A stretch of DNA of 9,850 nt from Rickettsiales bacterium. GTDB lineage: Bacteria; Pseudomonadota; Alphaproteobacteria; Rickettsiales; UBA1997. How positions within the stretch are numbered: the first letter of the stretch is position 1; each line of letters opens with the position of its first letter. The translations under genes and the position numbers were made by a program. The stretch covers positions 1 to 9,850 of the forward strand of contig JAIRSX010000020.1 in the NCBI GenBank assembly GCA_031255235.1, read 5' to 3'. The notes below the pieces were generated by a model. It saw only the letters and a list, made by a program, of their open reading frames with translations, ran no database searches and had not been told where the DNA came from. Positions 1-6,316 of this stretch are shown here, in pieces.

Positions 1-70
1 TGTGAGTAATATAATAAGTGTAAGATCTATAAAAGAAGAAAAAGGAGAGAGAGAAATTGCTTAATACATA

Positions 71-90
71 GTATGTATATGTATGTATAT
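71..90. repeat. Perfect 10-bp tandem duplication
   Basis: The unit GTATGTATAT occurs twice back to back (71-80 and 81-90). The unit is itself TAT/GTA-rich, so slippage is a simple origin. It resembles in kind the tandem duplications in the transposase remnant on the right. Confidence 0.8.
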
Positions 91-221
91 CAATTAATCA
101 ACTTTAATTAGTCAATCCCGAAAAAATACCCTATTATTTTTTTCTTATTTGATAATATCAGTTAAACGACTATACTTTATCATATATATATCTTAGTATA
201 CATATTTTTATAGAATTATAT

Positions 222-235
222 TCTAGTCAAGCACC
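222..235 (+). repeat. Possible solo IS end (14-bp match to transposon terminus)
   Basis: TCTAGTCAAGCACC is identical to the reverse complement of 5639-5652, which sits at the 3' end of the ISXO2-like transposase remnant, where the element terminus is expected. The orientation would place an element to the left, but no transposase coding sequence is readable there. A 14-base match within a window of this size could be chance, so this is tentative. Confidence 0.3.
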
Positions 236-336
236 ATTATGATTATAATATCTCTCTTTATCATTTTGTGTTCCACAGTTATTATATTCTAGGGGAATTA
301 TAATCGACTTTTATTAATCAATCCTTTCGGAAAAGT

Positions 337-360
337 GTTTATTTAAAAGGAAAAATAAAC
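337..360. promoter_or_regulatory. 8-bp perfect inverted repeat upstream of the OMP gene
   Basis: GTTTATTT (337-344) and AAATAAAC (353-360) are perfect reverse complements separated by 8 bases. The pair lies 46 bp upstream of the TATAAT box, so it could be an operator for a dimeric regulator. It is AT-rich and there is no second copy, so function is only a guess. Confidence 0.3.
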
Positions 361-373
361 CGAACATAAAAAT

Positions 374-411
374 TTGTTTTTTTTTTTTTTTGTAGGAAAA
401 CAGTTTATAAT
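374..411 (+). promoter_or_regulatory. Candidate promoter with a 15-T homopolymer
   Basis: A perfect TATAAT lies at 406-411, about 13 bp before the expected transcription start and 20 bp before the ATG at 431. A run of 15 T residues covers 377-391, exactly where the -35 element or spacer should be. The nearest -35-like hexamer, TTGTTT at 374-379, is 26 bp from the -10 box, which is longer than the usual 16-18. Loss of T residues would shorten this spacing, so tract length could set promoter strength. The motifs are seen directly and the switching idea is inference. Confidence 0.45.
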
Positions 412-430
412 TTTAATTTTTATATTTTTT

Positions 431-1147
431 ATGAAAAAAGTTTTTATTGTAGCATTTATGGTATTTGTCCTATCAGATGTTAATGTGTTTGCCAGAAACT
501 ATAGTGTTTCAGCAGGTTATGAAGGGAGTTTCGCTGAAATGACAATTTCGGGATCTGATAAGAAAGGTTTTGATGATGGAGAACCTGACAACTATTCTTA
601 CTCTTGTACCAAAGGTTGCAAAAATAAAACTGAATTACATTCTTTCTTTGTTTCATTTGAAGGAGAAACTAACTATAATAATTTATGGATTGGTTCTAAC
701 ACAAGTTTTGGAAAGACAGGAAGTATCGGTGCGGATGCGTTTTTTGAAAATAAAACAGACAACAGTGACATCCTAAAAAGTCCATTCAAATTTTCATTAT
801 TTTCATTGGATGAAAATATTTACCTAAAATACAAATTTGATTTAGATAAGTTTAAACCATATTTAGGTATGGGTATCGGTATAAGAGGTATTTTTTATGA
901 TGTTACCTTTTTAGGATCAGGCAAAGTACCAGACTTTAAAGATGAATCTACATATACAATATATGGTAATCTTTTTATCGGTCTTGAATATTCTTTCACA
1001 AAAGAGATTGCAGTAAATCTTACTGGTTCGTTTGATTTGAACAAACAAAACACATCACTAAAAATTAAAGCAGAAGGGGATACAATTGAGGAAAAATTTG
1101 ATTTAATAACCAAAAAAATCAACCTTGGTTTAGTATATTTCTTTTAG
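431..1147 (+). CDS. Outer-membrane beta-barrel protein (surface protein)
   Basis: Starting at the ATG at 431, the product is 238 residues. The N-terminus is a typical signal peptide: MKK followed by a hydrophobic stretch and a VFA cleavage site after about residue 21. The mature part alternates polar and aromatic/aliphatic residues in short strands, has glycine-rich turns such as GMGIGIRG, and ends in GLVYFF. A terminal phenylalanine is the classical outer-membrane barrel signature. Size and layout fit an 8-10 strand barrel like the small surface antigens of Rickettsiales, but I cannot assign a named family. An upstream TTG at 374 would add a poly-Phe extension encoded by the T-tract; I reject it because it would bury the signal peptide. 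No good Shine-Dalgarno is visible, and the transcript leader would be only about 13 nt. A strong terminator follows. Confidence 0.8.
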   Translation: MKKVFIVAFMVFVLSDVNVFARNYSVSAGYEGSFAEMTISGSDKKGFDDGEPDNYSYSCTKGCKNKTELHSFFVSFEGETNYNNLWIGSNTSFGKTGSIGADAFFENKTDNSDILKSPFKFSLFSLDENIYLKYKFDLDKFKPYLGMGIGIRGIFYDVTFLGSGKVPDFKDESTYTIYGNLFIGLEYSFTKEIAVNLTGSFDLNKQNTSLKIKAEGDTIEEKFDLITKKINLGLVYFF

Positions 1148-1174
1148 AGAATTTTTTTGCATTAATCAAAAGAA

Positions 1175-1201
1175 ACCATCCTTTTTCATAAAAAGGATGG
1201 T
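1175..1201. terminator. Intrinsic terminator, probably bidirectional
   Basis: ACCATCCTTTTT and AAAAAGGATGGT form a perfect 12-bp stem with a 3-base CAT loop. It starts 27 bp after the stop codon of the outer-membrane protein gene. Reading rightward it is followed by a moderately T-rich GATTTATTTA; reading leftward it is followed by TTTCTTTTG. It can therefore also stop transcripts of the leftward gapR-aroQ pair. Confidence 0.85.
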
Positions 1202-1392
1202 GATTTATTTACTCGATTTACTCCCATAATTTTGCTGTCATATTTCTCTACAAATTTAATTTCCGCAAACAATGTAAACCATCAATGTATTTTATGATTT
1301 TATCATTGTATTCTTGACGTTCTACAACAATTCCCTAACGGTTCAATTGTAGATAATACCTAACAGCAGAGAAGTTTTAAAAAACAAAATTC

Positions 1393-1653
1393 TTATAAAT
1401 CATTTTCTAACAAAACCGCCGAGGAAATAATTGCTGCATAAATTTTCTCTATTACCACATCTGGAATTCTATTTTCTGACAAAGACTTTACCTTGTCTAT
1501 GACAATCTTTTCTCTATCCTTATTGACTATTGGTATATTGTTTTGTTTTTTGTATTCCCCAATTTTTCCAACAATCTCAAATCTCTCAACCAACGCTTCA
1601 ACTATTTTTTTATCACAAACATCAATCTTTTTTCTTAACTCATCTAATTCCAT
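1393..1653 (-). CDS. aroQ: Chorismate mutase, AroQ class (monofunctional)
   Basis: This 86-residue all-helical protein should convert chorismate to prephenate, the branch leading to phenylalanine and tyrosine, in the cytoplasm. It opens with MELDELRKKIDVCDKKI, the typical first helix. Alignment by eye to the E. coli P-protein mutase domain places R7, R24, K35, R47 and E48 on the known substrate-binding Arg11, Arg28, Lys39, Arg51 and Glu52. Near the C-terminus the sequence SAVLLEN puts Ala and Glu where E. coli has Ser84 and Gln88; Glu at the latter site occurs in other AroQ enzymes. The length matches a stand-alone mutase with no fused dehydratase or dehydrogenase. The start lies 5 bp after the stop of the upstream gapR-like gene, so translation is probably coupled. 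No prephenate dehydratase lies in the window. Confidence 0.88.
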   Translation of the reverse strand: MELDELRKKIDVCDKKIVEALVERFEIVGKIGEYKKQNNIPIVNKDREKIVIDKVKSLSENRIPDVVIEKIYAAIISSAVLLENDL

Positions 1654-1658
1654 ATTAC

Positions 1659-1895
1659 CTAATTAATCATACCAATAGCTTCCTTATATGCCTCTATAAG
1701 ATGTTCCAATTCCACCCTCTTATCTGGATCTAACTTTCGTTGTGCAACTATTTTTTTCAAAGCAGTAGCATTAAACCCAAATGCACTAACTTCTTTATAA
1801 ATACTGCTTATCTGTCTTGTAATATCCTTTTTTTCACTCTCCAACCTCTCGATATTTTCAACATATCTCTTCAGTTTTGTATCATTATCTACCAT
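1659..1895 (-). CDS. gapR: GapR-like DNA-binding protein (DUF2312/UPF0335)
   Basis: A 78-residue, highly charged, helical protein. IERLESEKKDI (residues 15-25) and the stretch from SIYKEVSAFGFN to KKIVAQRK (31-54) match the DUF2312 consensus. The best-studied member, Caulobacter GapR, is a nucleoid-associated protein that forms a clamp on overtwisted DNA and supports replication and transcription. The length is usual for the family. The start is backed by GGAAG 7 bases upstream of the ATG. It is the first gene of a leftward pair with the chorismate mutase and diverges from the CarB-half gene. The link to aroQ is probably a matter of shared transcription. The family assignment is strong; the function is taken from relatives. 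Confidence 0.88.
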   Translation of the reverse strand: MVDNDTKLKRYVENIERLESEKKDITRQISSIYKEVSAFGFNATALKKIVAQRKLDPDKRVELEHLIEAYKEAIGMIN

Positions 1896-1991
1896 AAAAA
1901 AACTTCCAACTCTTCGAAAAGTAAAAAGGAAAAATATTATAAATACAAATTATTTTTTGATTATTCACACCACAAACTATATTAATGCAAT
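1896..1991. promoter_or_regulatory. Divergent promoter region between gapR and carB half
   Basis: These 96 AT-rich bases separate two divergent transcription units. Leftward, a perfect TATAAT (complement of ATTATA near 1935-1940) could serve gapR, though no good -35 is seen. Rightward, TTGATT (1957-1962) and TATATT (1978-1983) are separated by 15 bp. If used, transcription would begin at or within two bases of the carB-half ATG at 1992, giving a leaderless message, which would agree with the lack of a Shine-Dalgarno there. Promoter calls are by eye. Confidence 0.4.
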
Positions 1992-3587
1992 ATGTCTGTG
2001 CAGAAACCCAAAAAAGTTATAATTATAGGTTCAGGAGCAAATAGAATAGGACAAGGCATAGAGTTTGACTATGCTTGTGTTCAGGCGAATAATGCTCTCA
2101 AGGAGATTGGTATAAAAAGTATTATGATAAACTCTAACCCTGAAACGGTCTCCACTGATTATGATATTAGCGATAGGCTTTATTTTGAACCAACCACACC
2201 AGAATATGTTTTTAATGTTATTAAAAATGAGTTAAATATTGTAACAGATGAGGGAAATTTGTTGGATATATACGATTCTGATCCGTCATCGCCAATAATT
2301 GCCAAATATTTACAAGTTGCAATTACTTTTGGGGGTCAAACTTCTCTAAATATTAGACACCTGTTAAAAGAGAAATCGATTCCTTTTTTTGGTGATTGCG
2401 AAGAAGCGATAGAGATATGTGATAACAGAGAATCCTTTGAGAATTTCTGTCAAAAATTGGATATAAAAAGACCAAAAAGTTTCGTTTGCCATAACGAAAA
2501 AGAAATTGAAAATGCAGCAAAAAATTTTGGTTACAATTTCATAATTCGTCCAACTTCCGTTATAGGTGGTAGAGGTATGTCAGTTATTACAAGTAAAGAA
2601 GAATACAACGAATACTTAGCAATTGAAACCTCTTATCTACCTTGTGTAATTGATGAATTTTTAAGTAGTTCAAAAGAATTTGATATAGACATCATAAAGG
2701 ATAAAGATGGTGATATCCTCATAGCAGGAATAATGGAACAATTAGAATATGCAGGTGTTCATTCTGGTGATTCTGCTTCTGTTTTATGTGATTACGAATT
2801 TGCTAAAGAAAACGATATAAAAGATGTTGCCTTAAAAATTGTTAAAAATTTAAACGTTGTCGGTGCTGTAAATATACAAATCGCTGTTAGAAATGACGAA
2901 ATTTATGTAATTGAGGTAAACCCAAGAATATCAAGAACCTTACCTTTTATAGCAAAATCCGTTAAACAACCTGTAGTTATTTTTGCAACAAAAGTCATGG
3001 CCGGTATGACATTGAAGGAAGTTGTAAAAGATGTTGAATTTAGAGAAAACTACATAACCTTCAAAAAACGGGATTTGTTTTATGTCAAAGAGTCTGTTTT
3101 TAGTTTTAATAAAATACAATCGGACGTAAATTTAGGTCCTGAAATGCATTCTACCGGCGAAGTTATAGGCATCGGTAAAACATTCAATGAAGCATTTATA
3201 AAATCTCAAATTGCAAGTGGTCTGAATTTTAAAAATAATAAAATAGCAGTGGTTTCATCGGATTGCTTAAATGATAGATTTTTGGATTTGATTAAGAAAG
3301 TGACAAAAATTTATAAGGAAATCATTGTTTTAAACGAAAATATCCAGTCTTTTTTAAGTAAAAATGACATACCGTCTAAATTGATTTCTGATGAAAGTTT
3401 TATAAAAAATAATGATATTGGTCTCTTGCTTACTTTTATCAAAAATCCTTCCAGTCTGGATTTGATAGTCAGAAACATTGCAATTCTTAAGAAAACTCCT
3501 TACTCCACCAATATGGAAACTGGTGAGTTGTTAGTTGATGCAATTGATGAGTTTTATAAAAATAATTGTAAAATAAACGTATATTAA
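1992..3587 (+). CDS. carB: Carbamoyl-phosphate synthase large subunit, C-terminal half
   Basis: The 531 residues correspond only to the second half of CarB, about residues 555-1073 of the E. coli protein. The half begins at the repeat boundary: KKVIIIGSGANRIGQGIEFDY starts at residue 7. It contains the preATP-grasp fold, then an ATP-grasp domain with R186, GGR (192-194), HSGDSA (257-262), and metal/ATP ligands equivalent to E. coli Gln829, Glu841, Asn843 and Arg845 (Q296, E308, N310, R312). A weakly conserved MGS-like allosteric domain follows (about 416-520). In the full enzyme this half phosphorylates carbamate to carbamoyl phosphate for pyrimidine and arginine synthesis. An extra stretch of about 16-20 residues lies near residues 82-103 compared with E. 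coli. The N-terminal half is not in the window, and the upstream gene is divergent, so this is not a simple frameshift. Split CarB proteins are known in some archaea and in Aquifex. No Shine-Dalgarno precedes the ATG. Confidence 0.88.
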   Translation: MSVQKPKKVIIIGSGANRIGQGIEFDYACVQANNALKEIGIKSIMINSNPETVSTDYDISDRLYFEPTTPEYVFNVIKNELNIVTDEGNLLDIYDSDPSSPIIAKYLQVAITFGGQTSLNIRHLLKEKSIPFFGDCEEAIEICDNRESFENFCQKLDIKRPKSFVCHNEKEIENAAKNFGYNFIIRPTSVIGGRGMSVITSKEEYNEYLAIETSYLPCVIDEFLSSSKEFDIDIIKDKDGDILIAGIMEQLEYAGVHSGDSASVLCDYEFAKENDIKDVALKIVKNLNVVGAVNIQIAVRNDEIYVIEVNPRISRTLPFIAKSVKQPVVIFATKVMAGMTLKEVVKDVEFRENYITFKKRDLFYVKESVFSFNKIQSDVNLGPEMHSTGEVIGIGKTFNEAFIKSQIASGLNFKNNKIAVVSSDCLNDRFLDLIKKVTKIYKEIIVLNENIQSFLSKNDIPSKLISDESFIKNNDIGLLLTFIKNPSSLDLIVRNIAILKKTPYSTNMETGELLVDAIDEFYKNNCKINVY

Positions 3588-4625
3588 ATGAAGATAGTTA
3601 ATTTAGATATTGAAAAACCATACCAAATCCTTATCGGTAAAGATTTTTTAGGTGAGTATTTACCAGAAGGAAGAGGTTATATTATATGTGATGAAAATAC
3701 AGAACAATATGCTAAACATTTTAATATGGAGAAGATTGTTTTGCCACCCGGCGAAAATTCAAAATCTTTTGATACTTATAAAAATGTCGCTGAAATTATT
3801 TTGGAGAAAGGACTTAACAGAAAAGACTTTTTAGTTGCCCTTGGTGGTGGTGTAATTGGTGATTTAACAGGTTTTTTGGCATCAACTTTGTTGAGGGGTA
3901 TCGATTTCATACAAATTCCCACAACTTTAATGGCAATGGTCGATAGTTCCGTTGGGGGAAAAACAGCTATAAATTCAAAAGCAGGAAAAAATTTAATCGG
4001 CACCTTTTACCAACCCAAAAAAGTTTTAATCGATATTTCTGTTTTAAAAACATTAGACAAACGAAATTTAAAAGCAGGCTATACAGAAGGAGTTAAACAT
4101 GGACTTATTGGAGATAAAGATTATTTCGAATGGTGCGAAAAGAATGGTGAAAAATGTCTTTCTGGTGATTTGAGTGTATTGGAGTATTTTGTTGAAAAAT
4201 CCGTTCAATTCAAAGCAAATATAGTTAAACAGGATGAATTTGAAACCAAAGGTATTAGAGCATTATTAAATTTGGGACACTCTTTCGCTCATGTATATGA
4301 AAAATATACAAATTACAATCCTGAACTACTTTTACATGGAGAAGCAGTTGGTCTCGGTATTAGAAATTCATTTATGTTAAGTTGTAAAATGGGACTATTG
4401 GAAAAAAGCGAATTAGATAGGGTATTGGAACATTTTGAATCTTTAAAATTATTAGATTTTGGCAATTTTAAAGAACCCACTATGGATTACCTTTTAGAAA
4501 ACATGAAAAAAGATAAGAAAAACGATTCAACTGGATATAATTTGGTTTTAAATAAGAGAATTGGGGAAAGTGTTTTTATGAAGAATGTTAAAGAAGATAC
4601 CATTATAAATCTATTGCATGATTAA
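3588..4625 (+). CDS. aroB: 3-dehydroquinate synthase
   Basis: The 345-residue protein should convert DAHP to 3-dehydroquinate, the second step of the shikimate pathway, using NAD and a divalent metal. Visible signatures are PGE (54-56), the NAD-binding GGGVIGDLTGF (86-96), the IPTT...VDSSVGGKTAIN block (111-129), and KAGKNLIGTFYQP (131-143). The metal ligands are all present: E167 in GYTEGVKHGLI, H230 in LNLGHSFAH, and H249 in LLHGEAVGLG. Length is normal and the protein looks intact. The ATG follows the TAA of the CarB-half gene directly, so the two are cotranscribed and probably translationally coupled. There is no clear terminator after it. With the chorismate mutase nearby, it implies aromatic biosynthesis in an organism whose host-dependent relatives usually lack it. 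Confidence 0.93.
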   Translation: MKIVNLDIEKPYQILIGKDFLGEYLPEGRGYIICDENTEQYAKHFNMEKIVLPPGENSKSFDTYKNVAEIILEKGLNRKDFLVALGGGVIGDLTGFLASTLLRGIDFIQIPTTLMAMVDSSVGGKTAINSKAGKNLIGTFYQPKKVLIDISVLKTLDKRNLKAGYTEGVKHGLIGDKDYFEWCEKNGEKCLSGDLSVLEYFVEKSVQFKANIVKQDEFETKGIRALLNLGHSFAHVYEKYTNYNPELLLHGEAVGLGIRNSFMLSCKMGLLEKSELDRVLEHFESLKLLDFGNFKEPTMDYLLENMKKDKKNDSTGYNLVLNKRIGESVFMKNVKEDTIINLLHD

Positions 4626-4706
4626 CTTTTCTTTGACATGGGTAATCAATTTTTTTTTAAAAATTACAGTATCAACAAATCAGAATTACCTCCACTAAAA
4701 GCAATA

Positions 4707-5597
4707 TTATACATCAGGGTTTCTTTTAATTCTAACGATTGGAATACCGAATAAGTAAACCCAATTTCTTTTTATTTTAATAATTGTAAAAAGATTAAAT
4801 AATTTATAATATGTTTTTCTTGTTAATTCTGTTTTTACAATTTTTCTTTTAAGGCTATAAATAAATGGTGTCAATTCAGCATAATACCAAAATTCATTAT
4901 AATTTGGTATAAATATTCTTGACCAAGGTTTTATACCAGCGAAATGTCTAACAATACAACTTTCAGTATCATATCCCAATGAACATAAATAATTTGGTAG
5001 TTGTTTGTAATTATTGTTATTAAAAATAAAATTTAAAGCATCTTGGTCTGGAAAATGAAATTCTTTACCATACTTTTTACCTGCTTCAATAATCTTATTT
5101 GTTATATCTTGCTTTCTCCATTTTTCACAATCAATTAATAAAAGACCGGAACCAAAATATGTATGATTTATATTACTTTTTTCTAAACCGCACCCACTAT
5201 CATAACAAGCACCAATTACCTTATCTTCAAGTGTCAAAGACCATATTTTTTCTATATCATCCAAAACAATAGTATCACTATCCAAATAAATTGCCCGAGC
5301 AACATTTACTTTATCCATAAACAAAAATCTTGCCCAACAATCTAAATAATGATTCCAAGTATTACAACCAGCAAAAATATTTTCTATGTCGTTGTTTTCT
5401 ACGAAATGTATTTCAAAATTATTAAATTTTCTTTTTAATTCTTTTTCTAACAATGTTTTATTAAAAAAACTAATCTTTGTATCTAAAATATAAATTGATA
5501 CAAAACTTTTAGTATTATCTAATAAACTATAAATTGAGGTCGCCGTTATATCAAAAAGCACATCGGGACAAGCATAATAAACAATAATTTTTTCCAT
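4707..5597 (-). CDS. Family 8 glycosyltransferase (LPS/surface glycan type)
   Basis: The 296-residue protein has the full set of GT8 motifs, so it should be a retaining enzyme using a nucleotide-sugar donor and Mn2+. These are the N-terminal Rossmann strand IIVYYACPD and SIYSLLDN, the metal-binding DSD motif (YLDSDTIVL, D106 and D108), YFGSGLLLID (147-156), FPDQDALNF (182-190) and HFAGIKPW (218-225). The C-terminal tail, rich in aromatic and basic residues (YLFGIPIVRIKR), resembles tails of lipopolysaccharide glucosyl/galactosyltransferases that rest on the inner membrane face. Donor and acceptor cannot be told. It is a lone gene, convergent with aroB and unlike its neighbours in role. The transposase remnant ends one base before its ATG. 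No Shine-Dalgarno is visible. The base composition is very AT-rich. It may have been acquired horizontally, which is inference. Confidence 0.88.
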   Translation of the reverse strand: MEKIIVYYACPDVLFDITATSIYSLLDNTKSFVSIYILDTKISFFNKTLLEKELKRKFNNFEIHFVENNDIENIFAGCNTWNHYLDCWARFLFMDKVNVARAIYLDSDTIVLDDIEKIWSLTLEDKVIGACYDSGCGLEKSNINHTYFGSGLLLIDCEKWRKQDITNKIIEAGKKYGKEFHFPDQDALNFIFNNNNYKQLPNYLCSLGYDTESCIVRHFAGIKPWSRIFIPNYNEFWYYAELTPFIYSLKRKIVKTELTRKTYYKLFNLFTIIKIKRNWVYLFGIPIVRIKRNPDV

Positions 5598-5779
5598 ACT
5601 AATATTGTAAAGTTAACAACTTAATACTAAATAAATAGGGTGCTTGACTAGATAATTTACCTCTTTCTTTATTTTTTAAGTAATTTTTAGTCAGTTTTAA
5701 AATCATCTTTTCAAATTCCTTTTTATTCAGTTTTCTATTGTTGTATCTATACTCACATTCCTTTAAGTGCAAAATAAAC

Positions 5780-5850
5780 TTATCATTAGTAAAAACCATA
5801 TTTTTCATTGGTAAAATCGTACTGAATTTATTATTAGTAAAAACTATATT
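5780..5850 (-). repeat. In-frame 48-bp-period imperfect duplication in the transposase relic
   Basis: Bases 5780-5802 and 5828-5850 match at 21 of 23 positions with a 48-bp offset. In the relic's reading frame this yields VFTNNKF followed 16 codons later by VFTNDKF, where the family has the motif once. Since 48 is divisible by 3, it does not shift the frame. Confidence 0.8.
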
Positions 5851-5904
5851 GAATTTGTTTAGTCTATTCTTAATAGCATAATCCCAGAAGTTTTCTCTAT
5901 ACCA

Positions 5905-5959
5905 TTTACATGATTCTTACCTCTTGCGAATTTTACATGATTTCTTGCCTCTAGCAAAT
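5905..5959 (-). repeat. 27/28-bp imperfect tandem duplication in the transposase relic
   Basis: Bases 5905-5931 and 5932-5959 are adjacent imperfect copies, both coding for the FARGKNHV segment. The second copy differs by substitutions and one base of length. Together with two extra A residues just downstream it breaks the frame. Removing one copy restores EFARGKNHVNGIENFW. Confidence 0.8.
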
Positions 5960-5993
5960 TCATTATTAGAATGAGATATTCCTATTAATGAGA

Positions 5994-6089
5994 TCACATA
6001 ATCGATTAACTATAAGATCATCATATATGCCCTTCGTCTCAGTGATTCATCCACAGTCAGTCACATATATCCATTGACTATATAAGACC
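5994..6089 (-). repeat. Possible imperfect 67-bp-period duplication in the transposase relic
   Basis: TCACATA...ATTAACTATAAGA (5994-6018) and TCACATATATCCATTGACTA (6061-6080, continuing TATAAGAC) are similar with a 67-bp offset, allowing small gaps. The family has only about 10 residues between NGLI and HSNNEF, but here there are about 105 bp. This fits a duplication followed by divergence. It is less certain than the other copies. Confidence 0.5.
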
Positions 6090-6241
6090 ATTATAGGATT
6101 TCCATCCATCAGTATAGATAGTAGAACCTTCTAATATCTTACCTTGTATAATAGGCATTAGTTCTTCTCTTGAAGCATTCTTTACTATTTTTAAATACAC
6201 TTTATCTTCTCTCTTAAGAACACCAAATACTATTGTTTTAC

Positions 6242-6251
6242 CTGTTCTGTT
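6242..6251 (-). repeat. 5-bp tandem duplication in the transposase relic
   Basis: CTGTT is repeated directly (6242-6246 and 6247-6251), AACAG twice on the coding strand. Removing one unit puts the upstream RGKRGRGT frame into register with GKTIVFGV. Confidence 0.65.
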
Positions 6252-6288
6252 CCTCTTCCTCTTTTTCCTCTTACTCTCTTCTTGAACC

Positions 6289-6316
6289 AAAGTAACTTTC
6301 ATAAAGTAACTTTCAT
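6289..6316 (-). repeat. Perfect 14-bp tandem duplication in the transposase relic
   Basis: AAAGTAACTTTCAT occurs at 6289-6302 and again at 6303-6316 with no mismatch. It lies right after the catalytic DESYF codons and shifts the frame by two. With one copy removed, DESYF continues into GSRR as in intact family members. The perfect identity suggests it is younger than the diverged repeats further along. Confidence 0.9.

Larger units (their letters stand above)
1..373. other. Gene-poor AT-rich leader region
   Basis: No convincing gene is visible in these bases. One frame is open on the plus strand from base 2 to a TAA at 62-64 and could be the last 20 codons of a gene entering from the left, but it is too short to support. 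The stretch holds a perfect 10-bp tandem repeat (71-90), an AT dinucleotide run near 181-193, a 14-base match (222-235) to the end of the transposase remnant further right, and an 8-bp inverted repeat (337-360). It ends just before the poly-T tract of the outer-membrane protein gene. The make-up fits an eroded intergenic region with mobile-element debris, which is an inference. Confidence 0.5.

Noticed and set aside
2..64. Open frame ending in TAA at the left edge, possible tail of a gene
   Set aside because: Twenty open codons are easily reached by chance and the residues show no recognisable motif.
374..430. TTG start extending the outer-membrane protein by 19 residues with a poly-Phe run
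   Set aside because: The extension is encoded by the T homopolymer and the candidate promoter, and it would precede a normal signal peptide starting at the ATG at 431.
1322..1352. Imperfect inverted repeat as a terminator of aroQ
   Set aside because: The stem has a bulge and there is no T-run after it in the leftward direction; the hairpin at 1175-1201 is a better terminator.
4626..4706. Terminator between aroB and the glycosyltransferase gene
   Set aside because: A T-run and weak GTAAT/ATTAC arms are present, but the stem is too short and AT-only to support a call.
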